In this document: positions 15,743 through 24,436 of the stretch, piece after piece | Layout: each line of letters begins with the position of its first letter | Position numbering within the stretch: the stretch's first letter is position 1 | Assembly (NCBI GenBank): GCA_963677825.2 | Contig: CAXXEF010000001.1 | Location: forward strand, 372,001-436,000 | DNA from: Sporobacter sp963677825 | GTDB taxonomy: Bacteria > Bacillota > Clostridia > Oscillospirales > Oscillospiraceae | Length of the DNA stretch: 64,000 bases | Direction of reading: 5' to 3' | The notes under the pieces: model-generated | The model's input: only the letters and a program-made list of their open reading frames with translations | What the model was told of the DNA's origin: nothing | Database searches by the model: none | Program-made: the position numbers and the translations under genes

Positions 15743-15815
15743 TCAGTTTACCATATTTTTTTCGCTTCAAGTAATACCGAGGCGGAATAAGATGAAGCAA
15801 AGCGAGGAGATTTCG

Positions 15816-16895
15816 ATGAAACAATACAAAGTCGGTATTATTGGTGCAACGGGAATGGTTGGGCAGCGGTTTGTGACGCTGATGGACGGCCATCCGTGGT
15901 TCACGCTGACCGTCGTCGCGGCCAGTGCGCGCTCTGCCGGCAAGACATACGGCGAGGCCGTCCAGGGCCGATGGTTTATGGATAAACCGGTGCCGGACGC
16001 GGCCGCAAAGCTTGTCGTCAAAGACGCAACGGCCGACATTAATACAATCGCCGGCGAAGTCGACTTTGTCTTCTCCGCTGTTGATATGAAAAAAGACGAG
16101 ATCCGCGCGCTTGAAGAAGCGTACGCCAAAGAGGAGTGCCCCGTTGTCTCCAATAACAGCGCGCACCGCTGGACGCCCGACGTGCCGATGGTTGTGCCGG
16201 AGATCAATCCCGATCACATCGGTATCATCCCGGCGCAGCGAAAGCGGTTGGGGACGCAGCGCGGGTTTATTGCCGTCAAGTCCAACTGCTCCATCCAGAG
16301 CTATGTGCCCGCCCTGCATCCCCTCAAGGATAAATTCGGGCTGACAAAAGTGCTCGCTTGTACGTATCAGGCGATTTCCGGCGCCGGCAAGACGTTTGAA
16401 AGCTGGCCGGAGATGGTGGATAACGTAATCCCGTACATCGGCGGCGAAGAGGAAAAAAGCGAGCGCGAGCCGCTAAAGGTCTGGGGTAAAATCGACGGCG
16501 GCGAAATTGTGACAGCCGACGCGCCGAGCATTACGGCGCAGTGTATCCGCGTCGCGGCGTCCGACGGCCATATGGCCGCCGTGTTCGCGTCGTTCGAGCG
16601 CAAGCCGTCGATTGACGAAATCAAACAGATCTGGGCTTCTTACTCCGGCCGCGCCCAGGAGCTGAAGCTCCCCTCCGCACCGAAGAAGTTCCTGCACTAT
16701 TTCGAGGAAGACAACCGTCCGCAGACAAAGCTCGACCGTATGCTCGAAAACGGCATGGCCGTTTCGTGCGGCAGACTGCGAGAAGACAGCCAGTACGACG
16801 TCAAATTTGTCTGCCTGAGCCATAACACGCTGCGCGGCGCGGCCGGCGGCGCCGTCCTGCTCGCAGAGCTGTTATGCGCAGAGGGTGTCATCTAG
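15816..16895 (+). CDS. asd: aspartate-semialdehyde dehydrogenase
   Basis: 359 residues from ATG 15816 (GAGGAG 5 bp upstream; an in-frame ATG at 15792 is weaker). Reduces aspartyl-phosphate to aspartate semialdehyde with NADPH. Nucleotide-binding GIIGATGMVGQRFV, catalytic Cys in KSNCSIQ, substrate region YQAISGAGK. The sequence is of the archaeal/fungal-like Asd branch rather than the short E. coli type. First gene after the lysine riboswitch; dapA follows 60 bp later. Confidence 0.95.
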   Translation: MKQYKVGIIGATGMVGQRFVTLMDGHPWFTLTVVAASARSAGKTYGEAVQGRWFMDKPVPDAAAKLVVKDATADINTIAGEVDFVFSAVDMKKDEIRALEEAYAKEECPVVSNNSAHRWTPDVPMVVPEINPDHIGIIPAQRKRLGTQRGFIAVKSNCSIQSYVPALHPLKDKFGLTKVLACTYQAISGAGKTFESWPEMVDNVIPYIGGEEEKSEREPLKVWGKIDGGEIVTADAPSITAQCIRVAASDGHMAAVFASFERKPSIDEIKQIWASYSGRAQELKLPSAPKKFLHYFEEDNRPQTKLDRMLENGMAVSCGRLREDSQYDVKFVCLSHNTLRGAAGGAVLLAELLCAEGVI

Positions 16896-16955
16896 TTAGC
16901 TATCCGACAAGGCGCGTTCCATCGCGCCGCGGCACCTCAAGGAGGTCATATTAAT

Positions 16956-17843
16956 ATGAAAACACCGATTTTTACCGGATCGTCCGTCGCGATTATCACA
17001 CCGTTTCGCGACGGTAAGGTTGATTTTGATAAGCTCGGCGAACTGATCGAGTTTCAAATCAAGGGCGGTACGGCCGCCATCACCGTCTGCGGGACGACAG
17101 GTGAAAGCGCGACGCAGTCGCTCGAGGAGCACGTCGAGACTGTCGACTACTGCGTCAAAAAGGTCGCCGGGCGTGTCAAGGTCATCGCCGGCTCCGGCAG
17201 TAACGACACGATGGCCGCGCTGGAGCTCTCGCTCGAAGCGCAGAAATCAAAGGCCGACGCGCTGCTCATGGTCACCCCCTACTACAACAAGGCGACACAG
17301 CGCGGCTTGATCGAGCACTATACTTACATAGCCGATCGTGTCAAGCTGCCGATCATCCTGTACAACGTACCGGGGCGCACAGGCGTTTCGTTTACGGTGG
17401 ACACCTACAAGACGCTTGCCAAGCACCCGATGGTCAACGGCATTAAAGAAGCGTCCGGCAACTTCGCGCTGTTAACCTCGACAATCGTTGAGTGCGGCGA
17501 CGAAATCAGTGTCTGGAGCGGCAACGACAACGAGGTTGTCCCGATGATGTCACTGGGCGCCAAGGGCGTCATCTCCGTCGCGGCGAACATTGTCCCGTCT
17601 GTGATGGCGGAAATGGCCGGCGCGTGTCTGGACGGCGACTTCAAGCGCGGCTCGGAGCTGCAGCTGGAATACCTCGATCTGATCACGAAGCTGTTCATCG
17701 AGGTCAACCCGATCCCGATCAAGGCGGCGATGAACCTCATGGGTATGGACGTCGGCCAAACGCGTCTGCCGCTGTGCGACATGGAGCCGCAGAATCTCGA
17801 GAAGCTCCGAACCGCTTTAAAAAGGATCGGACTGCTCGGGTAA
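16956..17843 (+). CDS. dapA: 4-hydroxy-tetrahydrodipicolinate synthase
   Basis: 295 residues, family length. Condenses pyruvate with aspartate semialdehyde. Motifs: GTTGESATQS, YYNKATQRGL, YNVPGRTG (active-site Tyr), GIKEASG (Schiff-base Lys) and VSVAANIVP-like ISVAANIVPS. AAGGAGG-type site (CAAGGAGGTCAT) lies before the ATG. Second gene of the lysine/dipicolinate operon; its product line also feeds spore dipicolinate. Confidence 0.97.
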   Translation: MKTPIFTGSSVAIITPFRDGKVDFDKLGELIEFQIKGGTAAITVCGTTGESATQSLEEHVETVDYCVKKVAGRVKVIAGSGSNDTMAALELSLEAQKSKADALLMVTPYYNKATQRGLIEHYTYIADRVKLPIILYNVPGRTGVSFTVDTYKTLAKHPMVNGIKEASGNFALLTSTIVECGDEISVWSGNDNEVVPMMSLGAKGVISVAANIVPSVMAEMAGACLDGDFKRGSELQLEYLDLITKLFIEVNPIPIKAAMNLMGMDVGQTRLPLCDMEPQNLEKLRTALKRIGLLG

Positions 17844-17873
17844 TACTAAAGACACAGATACAGGAGATAACTC

Positions 17874-18629
17874 ATGATAAAGATAGTCATATCCGGCTGT
17901 AACGGCCATATGGGGCGCACCGTGGCGCAAATCGCCGACGGAGACGACGCGTGCGGCATTGTTGCAGGGTTTGACGTCAACACGACTAAGTATGCCGACT
18001 TCCCTGTCTACGCCGATCCGATGGAGTATTCCGGCGCCGCGGACGTTATCATCGATTTTTCAAACCCCGCCGCGCTCGATAGTCTGCTCCAATATGCCAC
18101 GCAGCGCAAAATACCGCTGGTCGCCTGCACAACAGGTTACAACGACGATCAGCTCGCGCAGCTGCGTGAAGCGTCAAAGCTGATTCCCGTTTTTAAGACT
18201 GGAAACCTCTCAATCGGCATCAATCTTGCGATGGATCTCGTTCGGCGCGCCTGCGCGTTCCTAGGTGACGATTTTGACGTCGAGATTGTTGAGCGGCATC
18301 ATCGGCGCAAGATCGACGCGCCGAGCGGCACAGCGCTGATGCTGGCCGACGCGGCCAAGGAAAGCCTACCGTACGATGCCGAGTACGTCTACGAGCGGCA
18401 GAGCGTCCGAACGCCCAGAGGCGACCGGGAGATCGGTATTTCCGCCGTCCGTGGCGGCTCGATCGTCGGCGAGCACGAAGTAATCTTCGCCGGACTAGAC
18501 GAGGTCATCGAGATCAAGCATACGGCCTACTCGCGCGACGTTTTTGCCGCCGGTGCCGTCCGCGCTGCAAAGTTCCTGTCCGGCGTGGCACAGCCCGGTC
18601 AATACGACATGCAGCATCTGCTAAAATAA
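17874..18629 (+). CDS. dapB: 4-hydroxy-tetrahydrodipicolinate reductase
   Basis: 251 residues. NAD(P)-binding ISGCNGHMGRTV, then FSNPAAL, CTTGYN, and the catalytic EIVERHHRRKIDAPSGTALML (His and Lys of the family) with RGGSIVGEHEVIFAG near the C-terminus. AGGAG precedes the ATG. Last gene of the operon; terminator directly after. Confidence 0.97.
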   Translation: MIKIVISGCNGHMGRTVAQIADGDDACGIVAGFDVNTTKYADFPVYADPMEYSGAADVIIDFSNPAALDSLLQYATQRKIPLVACTTGYNDDQLAQLREASKLIPVFKTGNLSIGINLAMDLVRRACAFLGDDFDVEIVERHHRRKIDAPSGTALMLADAAKESLPYDAEYVYERQSVRTPRGDREIGISAVRGGSIVGEHEVIFAGLDEVIEIKHTAYSRDVFAAGAVRAAKFLSGVAQPGQYDMQHLLK

Positions 18630-18630
18630 G

Positions 18631-18666
18631 AAAAAGCCGCGTTCCGTATGGAGCGCGGCTTTTTAC
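18631..18666 (+). terminator. terminator of the asd-dapA-dapB operon
   Basis: Stem AAAAAGCCGCG pairs with CGCGGCTTTTT around an apical TTCC..GGAG, T-run at the end. Confidence 0.85.
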
Positions 18667-18714
18667 TATCATACGATTTAATTGTATTATACGACTCGTC
18701 GGTGCGCACATGTA

Positions 18715-18742
18715 TTGACACCGCCTTGTTTTACTGTATACT
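18715..18742 (+). promoter_or_regulatory. sigma-A promoter of the DUF4125 operon
   Basis: -35 TTGACA (18715-18720), 16-bp spacer, -10 TATACT (18737-18742); the start codon is at 18797. Confidence 0.7.
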
Positions 18743-18796
18743 GGTTATAAAAATCTGTTGACATTGACGAATAATTACGCACAAGGAGACCTTGTT

Positions 18797-19480
18797 ATGG
18801 ATATAAATAACGATATTATTGCTAAAATCATTGAATTGGAATGGGACATGTTTCAGGCCGTTAATGAAGGCGGACCGCGTGCCTCGTGCCAGGAGGATCG
18901 CGTTACATTCGACGGGATGCGCCGAGGGCAATTCGTGTCTTGGGATACGGCAACGCTTGAAAGCTACTTCGACGACCTTAACAACGCCATTCTGGATGGG
19001 CGTAACCTCATAGCCGAAAAATACATCCATATGATGAAAAATCCCGACCCTGCGCAATATGAGCAGCTGCTTCAAACGATTCCGCCTGTCAGTGACCTCG
19101 TCCGCGCGCTGGCTCAGGCAATCTCGGACAAAATGATCGAGCAGACGATCACGCTGCAGCAAAAATATCCGTATGTGTCCGGCTCCGGACGGCCGCTGCG
19201 CTCGGTGTCCGATCTGACGGGCGTGACGTCGATTGAGACGTATCAGCTCAGCGAGCTGCTTACCTACTCTGACGTAACGCTGCAATCGCTGCTGGCGCAT
19301 CTGACGGCGCTGGAAGCGGACGGTTTGTCCTTGCCGCAGGTGATTTTAGAGAACACCGTCAAGCACTACGGCTTTAAATCGCTGGAAGCGGCGGAGGCCG
19401 CGAGCAAGAAAAGCGCCGAAGCACAGGGCGTGGAAATTACGATCGGGTGTGAAGACTGCAACACCATGGGGAACTTATGA
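18797..19480 (+). CDS. DUF4125 family protein
   Basis: 227 residues from ATG 18797 (AAGGAGACC upstream; an ATG at 18758 has no ribosome site). The N-terminal stretch IIELEWDMFQAVNEGGPRASCQEDRVTFDGMRRGQF is the DUF4125 hallmark. Largely helical, no signal or membrane segment. Function unknown. It overlaps the next gene by 4 bp (ATGA) and heads a four-gene unit with a TPR protein and a nucleotidyltransferase-like DUF4037 protein, a grouping I recognise from other Firmicutes. Confidence 0.8.
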   Translation: MDINNDIIAKIIELEWDMFQAVNEGGPRASCQEDRVTFDGMRRGQFVSWDTATLESYFDDLNNAILDGRNLIAEKYIHMMKNPDPAQYEQLLQTIPPVSDLVRALAQAISDKMIEQTITLQQKYPYVSGSGRPLRSVSDLTGVTSIETYQLSELLTYSDVTLQSLLAHLTALEADGLSLPQVILENTVKHYGFKSLEAAEAASKKSAEAQGVEITIGCEDCNTMGNL

Positions 19481-20403
19481 GCGCGTTTTTTGAGAAGCTT
19501 GATGCGCTGTATCAAGCCGGCGACACGGATGGCGTACTGACGCACATTAATAATATGCTCACCGAACTGCGCCGCGACGGCCGCGAGAACGACGCTGACT
19601 ACGCGGCCTTGCTTAACGAGTTGGGCAGCTTCTACCGCGGCGTCAGCCGGTACGACGAATCAGCCGACGCGTTCCGTCGGTCGCTCGATATCCTCCGTGC
19701 GCTCGGGATGGAAAAAACGCCGCATTATGCAACGATATTAATGAACCAGGCAGGCCTCTTGCGCCTGACGGGCCAGTATACCCAGTCCGTTGTGATGTTT
19801 GAGCAGGCCAAGGATATTCTTGTGCAGCTGGGATTGCAGCAAGACTACGTATATGCGAGCGTCCTGAACAATCTTGCACTCGTGTATCAGGACACGGGTG
19901 AGATGGAAAAAGCGCTCAGCGCGGCGCTGGAGGCGTTCGAGTTCGTCCAAAAAGATCCCGACGGCGCGCACGAAGTAGCGACGTCTTTGAATAATCTTGC
20001 TGTCATATATTTTCGTATGGGCCGCTTTGACGACGCTGAAACGACGATCGACCAAGCGCTTGACGCGTATGATAAAATGCCGGAGCGCAACATCCATCAC
20101 GCGGCGGCGCTGTCCACAAAGGCGACGCTTTTGTATCGCGCGGGAAATTACGCGCAGGCAGCGGCACATTTCCTGAAGTCGCTTGACGCGACGCAAGCGT
20201 TTTTCGGTAAAAACATTGAGTACGCGATGACAAATGTCAACTTGGCGAAAACCTATGAGGCGCTTGCCGACTTTACGAGCGCTGTGATTCACGCCGACGC
20301 GGCTGCTGAGGTTTACGAAGAGCTGCTCGGGCCGGAGCATGACAAGACGAAGGCCTGCCGTCGTATGATCGAGGTGTACCGCCAGCAGGAGGCCGGACAG
20401 TGA
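19477..20403 (+). CDS. tetratricopeptide repeat protein
   Basis: 308 residues with about six TPR units, for example LLNELGSFYRGVSRYDESADAFRRSLDI, ATILMNQAGLLRLTGQYTQSVVMFEQA, SVLNNLALVYQDTGEMEKALSAALEA, SLNNLAVIYFRMGRFDDAETTIDQAL and ALSTKATLLYRAGNYAQAAAHFLKSL. TPRs mediate protein-protein contacts. Start and stop overlap both neighbours by 4 bp, so it is coupled to DUF4125 and DUF4037 and may scaffold them. Confidence 0.85.
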   Translation: MSAFFEKLDALYQAGDTDGVLTHINNMLTELRRDGRENDADYAALLNELGSFYRGVSRYDESADAFRRSLDILRALGMEKTPHYATILMNQAGLLRLTGQYTQSVVMFEQAKDILVQLGLQQDYVYASVLNNLALVYQDTGEMEKALSAALEAFEFVQKDPDGAHEVATSLNNLAVIYFRMGRFDDAETTIDQALDAYDKMPERNIHHAAALSTKATLLYRAGNYAQAAAHFLKSLDATQAFFGKNIEYAMTNVNLAKTYEALADFTSAVIHADAAAEVYEELLGPEHDKTKACRRMIEVYRQQEAGQ

Positions 20404-21335
20404 CTGCGTTACAGCTCAGTCGGGATTATTTTGAGGCGGTCGCCCGCCCTGCCCTGCAGCGCGACTTTCCAGACGTCTTTACCCGCGCAGCGGTCGGTCT
20501 CGTCGGCAACGGCTCGGAGTGCTTTGGCTACGACGACGAGATATCGCGCGACCACGACTGGGGCGTCGACTTCTTTATCTGGGTTTCCGAGTCAGACCGC
20601 GATATAGTCGAGCAGCTTCAGGCTTGGAAAAACAAGCTGCTGGAGGATAATCCGCCGCCATACGCGCGGGCGCGCTCACAATACGGCGCGACGATCGGCG
20701 TGATGACGCCGGGCGACTTTTATAGAAGCCTCGTCGGTTATCCCGACGGGCCGGATGCCATCCGTGACTGGATGCGCATCCCGGAGGAAAACCTCGCCAT
20801 GGCCACAAATGGCGACGTCTTTATGGACAACGCCGGCGTTTTTACATCGACGCGCGAAAAACTGCTGCGCTACTATCCGGAGGACCTGCGAAAAAAGAAG
20901 CTTGCCGCGCGCTGCATGGCGCTGGCGCAAACCGGCCAGTATAATCTGACGCGCTGCTTCATGCGCGGCGACTGGGTCGCGTATAACGCGACGCTCGCGC
21001 GTTTTTCAGACGCAGTGATCGCCGCCGTGTTCTTACTCAATAAAGCGTTTCGTCCGTATTACAAATGGGCGTTCCGGCGCCTGACGGACTTGTCGATCCT
21101 TTCCAATGAGGCGGCGCCGCTGCTACGCGAGCTGGCGCTGACGTGTACGGGCACCAAGGCGTCCTACGAAGCGGCGCGCGACATTGCCGAACGGCTATGC
21201 GCCCTTATTGCTGAGGAGCTGCGACGGCAGGGTCTTGCGCAAACAAATGATGATTTTTTGACCGCGCAGGCTGAGCAGATACAGCAAAGCATCCAAGATG
21301 ATTTTCTGCGCGCATTGCCGACGCAGTATGAATAG
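20400..21335 (+). CDS. DUF4037 nucleotidyltransferase-fold protein
   Basis: 311 residues. Near residue 38 GNGSECFGYDDEISRDHDWGVDFFIW fits the nucleotidyltransferase pattern (GS, then D.D metal ligands in DWGVD), after which comes the DUF4037 C-terminal helical part. The family is annotated as unknown; aminoglycoside-type or other nucleotidyl transfer is only a possibility. Coupled by a 4-bp overlap to the TPR gene; GTG start. Confidence 0.8.
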   Translation: MTALQLSRDYFEAVARPALQRDFPDVFTRAAVGLVGNGSECFGYDDEISRDHDWGVDFFIWVSESDRDIVEQLQAWKNKLLEDNPPPYARARSQYGATIGVMTPGDFYRSLVGYPDGPDAIRDWMRIPEENLAMATNGDVFMDNAGVFTSTREKLLRYYPEDLRKKKLAARCMALAQTGQYNLTRCFMRGDWVAYNATLARFSDAVIAAVFLLNKAFRPYYKWAFRRLTDLSILSNEAAPLLRELALTCTGTKASYEAARDIAERLCALIAEELRRQGLAQTNDDFLTAQAEQIQQSIQDDFLRALPTQYE

Positions 21336-21349
21336 GGGGAGCATTTCAC

Positions 21350-22267
21350 ATGAGCAAAAAAATCTTGGCGATCGGCGGCAGTATGTTCGCAGGCCGTGTC
21401 TTTTCAATCCAGATGTCCAAAAAGGACGATGTCGAGTTGCACGTCGTCAATCGCGGGCAGTTTCCGCTGAATCTCGAAAATGTTAAGGAATTCAAGAGCG
21501 ACCGTCATAGCCCGCCGCTGATTGACCGCTTATTGCCCAAGGACATCGAGTACGACGCCTGCGTCGACTTTTGCGCCTACGAGCCGGGCGATATTACCTC
21601 GCTGCTCAACGTGCTCAAAAGCCGCATCAAACAGTATATCGTCTTCTCGACAGCAAGCGTTTACGAGCGGTACGACCACACAGTCAAGCACGAGGGTGAC
21701 CCTGTCATTATGACGACAGACGGCGACCGCGTGTCCGATTATATCTATAAGAAAGTCCAGCTTGAGCATGAAACGATTGCCGTGTGCAAAGCGGCCGGTA
21801 TCCCGTACACGATTCTCCGACCGACGTTTATTTATGGGCCGTTCAACTATGCGCCGCGCGAGACGTACTTCGTTGAGCTGATTGCGCGCGGTCACGTCGT
21901 GCCCGTCCCGACGGACGCGACGGCGAAATTCAACATGGTTTACGTCTTTGATGTCGCGCGCGCCGTCGAACTGTGTATCGGCGACAGCCGTGCGCATAAC
22001 GAGATCTTTAATCTTGCCGCGCCGCTGGAGATCACGTATCCGATAATGCTTGAAGCGTTTGAGCAGTTCAACGGCGGCCCATTCATGACGCGTCCCGTCA
22101 CGGTCGACGAGGTTTTCGAGCAGAACATTCCCCTGCCCTTCCCGCTGACGGAAGACGAACTATTTTCCGGACAAAAGTTCGCCGACACCTTTGAATTCGA
22201 ATACACATCGTTCATGGAGGGCATGGAAAAGACATATAAACTCCTGTATTCCCTGTTCACCGCCTAG
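21350..22267 (+). CDS. NAD-dependent epimerase/dehydratase family protein (extended SDR)
   Basis: 305 residues. N-terminal dinucleotide motif ILAIGGSMFAGR is a degenerate GxxGxxG; FSTASVYE and YIYKKVQLE supply the SDR catalytic Ser and a Tyr/Lys-like pair; LRPTFIYGPFNY is typical of nucleotide-sugar epimerases. Substrate not identifiable. AGGGGGAG lies before the ATG, 14 bp after the DUF4037 gene, so it is probably in the same transcript. Confidence 0.8.
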   Translation: MSKKILAIGGSMFAGRVFSIQMSKKDDVELHVVNRGQFPLNLENVKEFKSDRHSPPLIDRLLPKDIEYDACVDFCAYEPGDITSLLNVLKSRIKQYIVFSTASVYERYDHTVKHEGDPVIMTTDGDRVSDYIYKKVQLEHETIAVCKAAGIPYTILRPTFIYGPFNYAPRETYFVELIARGHVVPVPTDATAKFNMVYVFDVARAVELCIGDSRAHNEIFNLAAPLEITYPIMLEAFEQFNGGPFMTRPVTVDEVFEQNIPLPFPLTEDELFSGQKFADTFEFEYTSFMEGMEKTYKLLYSLFTA

Positions 22268-22277
22268 AAATAGCAGC

Positions 22278-22312
22278 AAAAAAGCGGAGCCGTTAACGGC
22301 TCCGCTTTTCTT
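22278..22312. terminator. bidirectional terminator between SDR gene and rnfB
   Basis: Perfect 28-bp palindrome from AAAGCGGAGCCG to CGGCTCCGCTTT (22281-22308) with A- and T-rich flanks. It overlaps the last codons of rnfB. Confidence 0.85.
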
Positions 22313-23153
22313 TTTGTACATATGCGCCTTTTTCCTGGTCTTGGCTGTTAACACCTCTGTAGTCGGCTTCGGAGATGCAGTGTACGGGGCATTCATCGAC
22401 GCATTTGCCGCAGGCGATGCATTTGTCGTAGTCGATGCTCGCGACGTTGTTTTCCACCGTAATCGCCTCGACAGGGCAAGCCCGTTCGCACTTTTTGCAG
22501 GCGATGCAGCCGGTTGAGCAAACCTTGCGAGTGACGGCACCCTTGTCCTTGTTGGAACACATGACAACTTCACGGATCGTGTCGCGTTCAAGCGAAATAA
22601 TACCGTTGGGGCACGTCGCGACGCACACGCCGCAGCCGGTGCAGACGTTCGTATTGACGCGCGCAAGACCGTTTTCGATGCAGATTGCGTCGTACGGGCA
22701 GGCGCGCTCACAGTCACCGAAGCCGATGCAGCCATAGGCGCAGGCGTTTTTACCGCCGCCGAGTAGCTTGGAGGCGGCACACGTCTCGATGCCGTCGTAC
22801 TGCATCTTTTCGCCGGTGACTTTGTTGTCGCCGCAGCAGTGCACGACGGCGACCTGCTCAATGACGTCTTCAAACCCGACGCCCAGCACGTCGCTGATCG
22901 AGCGGGAGACGTCGTCGCCGCCGGGCGTGCAAAGATTCGTCTTGACGCCGAGCCCCGATACGAGCGCGGCCGCGTAACCGTCGCAACCGGCGTAGCCGCA
23001 TGCGCCGCAGTTGGCGCCGGGCAGTGCGCTGCGGATCTGCGCGACGCGCGGGTCAACCTTGACGGCCATGACTTTTGAGGCAATCGACAGGATGATGGCA
23101 CAGACAATACCGATGACGGTAACGGAAAGGATTGCTGTAATAATCGGATTCAT
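22293..23153 (-). CDS. rnfB: Rnf complex subunit B (iron-sulfur)
   Basis: 286 residues. N-terminal membrane anchor (IITAILSVTVIGIVCAIILSI), then the Fe-S domain GANCGACGYAGCDGYA, and several [4Fe-4S] sites: CIGFGDCERACPYDAICI, CTGCGVCVATCPNG, CIACKKCERACPVEAI and CIACGKCVDECPVHCI. RnfB takes electrons from reduced ferredoxin. Last gene of rnfCDGEAB, 12 bp after rnfA. The C-terminal tail is short and basic and runs into the terminator. Confidence 0.96.
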   Translation of the reverse strand: MNPIITAILSVTVIGIVCAIILSIASKVMAVKVDPRVAQIRSALPGANCGACGYAGCDGYAAALVSGLGVKTNLCTPGGDDVSRSISDVLGVGFEDVIEQVAVVHCCGDNKVTGEKMQYDGIETCAASKLLGGGKNACAYGCIGFGDCERACPYDAICIENGLARVNTNVCTGCGVCVATCPNGIISLERDTIREVVMCSNKDKGAVTRKVCSTGCIACKKCERACPVEAITVENNVASIDYDKCIACGKCVDECPVHCISEADYRGVNSQDQEKGAYVQKEKRSR

Positions 23154-23165
23154 TTTTCAGCCTCC

Positions 23166-23765
23166 TTAACCGAACAGGTTTTCGATGACGCCGTTGAAGC
23201 CGAAGAACGACAGCGACAAGATCGCGGCGGAAATCAGCGTCAGCGGCAGCCCGCGGAACGATTCCGGCGGGTCGGCGTTTTCCGTATGGCTGCGGATACC
23301 CGAGAACACGACCATCGCGAGCATGAAGCCAAGTCCGGAGCCGAGCGCGTTGACGAGCGCGGAGACGTAATCGTAGCTCTTGTCGATATTCGAGATCGTC
23401 ACGGCGAGCACCGCGCAGTTGGTCGTAATGAGCGGCAGGTAGACGCCCAGCGACGTGTAGAGCGCCGGAATATAGCGTTTGAGTGTAATCTCGACGAGCT
23501 GCACCAGCGAGGCAATGACGAGGATGAACACGATCGTTTCAAGATACCCGATGCCGTTGGGCAGCAGAACGAACTGATAAATCGGCCACGTCGCAGCAGT
23601 CGCGAGCAGCATAACGAAGATAACGGCGAACGACATGCCTGTTGCGTTTTTAAGCTCCTTGGAGACGCCGAGGAACGGACAAATACCGAGAAATTGGCGC
23701 AGGACATAGTTGTTGACGAGCACGGCGCTCATCATGATGACGACTAATCCTCTGAAATCGGTCAT
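23166..23765 (-). CDS. rnfA: Rnf complex subunit A
   Basis: 199 residues, six membrane helices; family stretches NNYVLRQFLGICPFLGVSKELKNATGM and YLPLITTNCAVL (conserved Cys of the buried iron-sulfur site). Integral membrane subunit of the ion-pumping ferredoxin:NAD+ oxidoreductase. Overlaps rnfE by 4 bp. Confidence 0.96.
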   Translation of the reverse strand: MTDFRGLVVIMMSAVLVNNYVLRQFLGICPFLGVSKELKNATGMSFAVIFVMLLATAATWPIYQFVLLPNGIGYLETIVFILVIASLVQLVEITLKRYIPALYTSLGVYLPLITTNCAVLAVTISNIDKSYDYVSALVNALGSGLGFMLAMVVFSGIRSHTENADPPESFRGLPLTLISAAILSLSFFGFNGVIENLFG

Positions 23766-24436
23766 GCCTGTTCACCTTCCTTCTCACGCAGCTTGCCACA
23801 CGCCTCAGCCGACGGACACGTCGCGCAGCCGGCGCTTTTATCGTTGACTTTACCGTGGGTGATCTTGTTGACAAGTGCGATCAGCAGACCGAACACAACG
23901 AAGCCGCCCGGCGCCATCGTCATGACGGAGATGTTATTGTTCTCCAGAATCGGAATCGGCAGGCCGTACCAGGTGCCGTTGCCGAAAATCTCGCGGATCG
24001 ACGCCATGAGCAGCAGTGCGAGCGTAAAGCCGGCGCCCATACCGATCGCGTCCAGCGCAGAATCAAATACGGTGTTTTTGTTGGCAAACATCTCGGCACG
24101 ACCGAGGATGACGCAGTTGACAACGATCAGCGGCAGGTAAATACCCAGCGAGAGATACAGCGGATACGCGTACGCCTCGACGACCATCTGGACGATCGTC
24201 ACGAAGCCGGCGATCAGCACGATATATGCTGGTATGCGTACTTTGTCCGGGATGATGCTGCGTAACAGTGACACGGCGATGTTCGAGCATAGCAGCACGG
24301 CCGTCGCCGCCAGACCCATACCGATGGCGTTGGACGCCTGTGTCGATACGGCGAGCGCCGGACACGTACCAAGCACCAGCACGAGCACGGGGTTTTCTTT
24401 GATAATACCATGCGTGAGCGTATTCATCCGACTCAT
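23762..24436 (-). CDS. rnfE: Rnf complex subunit E
   Basis: 224 residues, paralogous to RnfA: ENPVLVLVLGTCPALAVSTQASNAIGMG and YLPLIVVNCVILGRAE with the matching Cys residues. Six helices. The C-terminus adds a Cys-containing tail (AGCATCPSAEACGKL), longer than in the usual RnfE. Overlaps rnfG and rnfA by 4 bp each. Confidence 0.95.
   Translation of the reverse strand: MSRMNTLTHGIIKENPVLVLVLGTCPALAVSTQASNAIGMGLAATAVLLCSNIAVSLLRSIIPDKVRIPAYIVLIAGFVTIVQMVVEAYAYPLYLSLGIYLPLIVVNCVILGRAEMFANKNTVFDSALDAIGMGAGFTLALLLMASIREIFGNGTWYGLPIPILENNNISVMTMAPGGFVVFGLLIALVNKITHGKVNDKSAGCATCPSAEACGKLREKEGEQA

Noticed and set aside
15545..15790. 81-codon ORF before asd
   Set aside because: It lies across the lysine riboswitch aptamer and terminator, which explain the sequence better.
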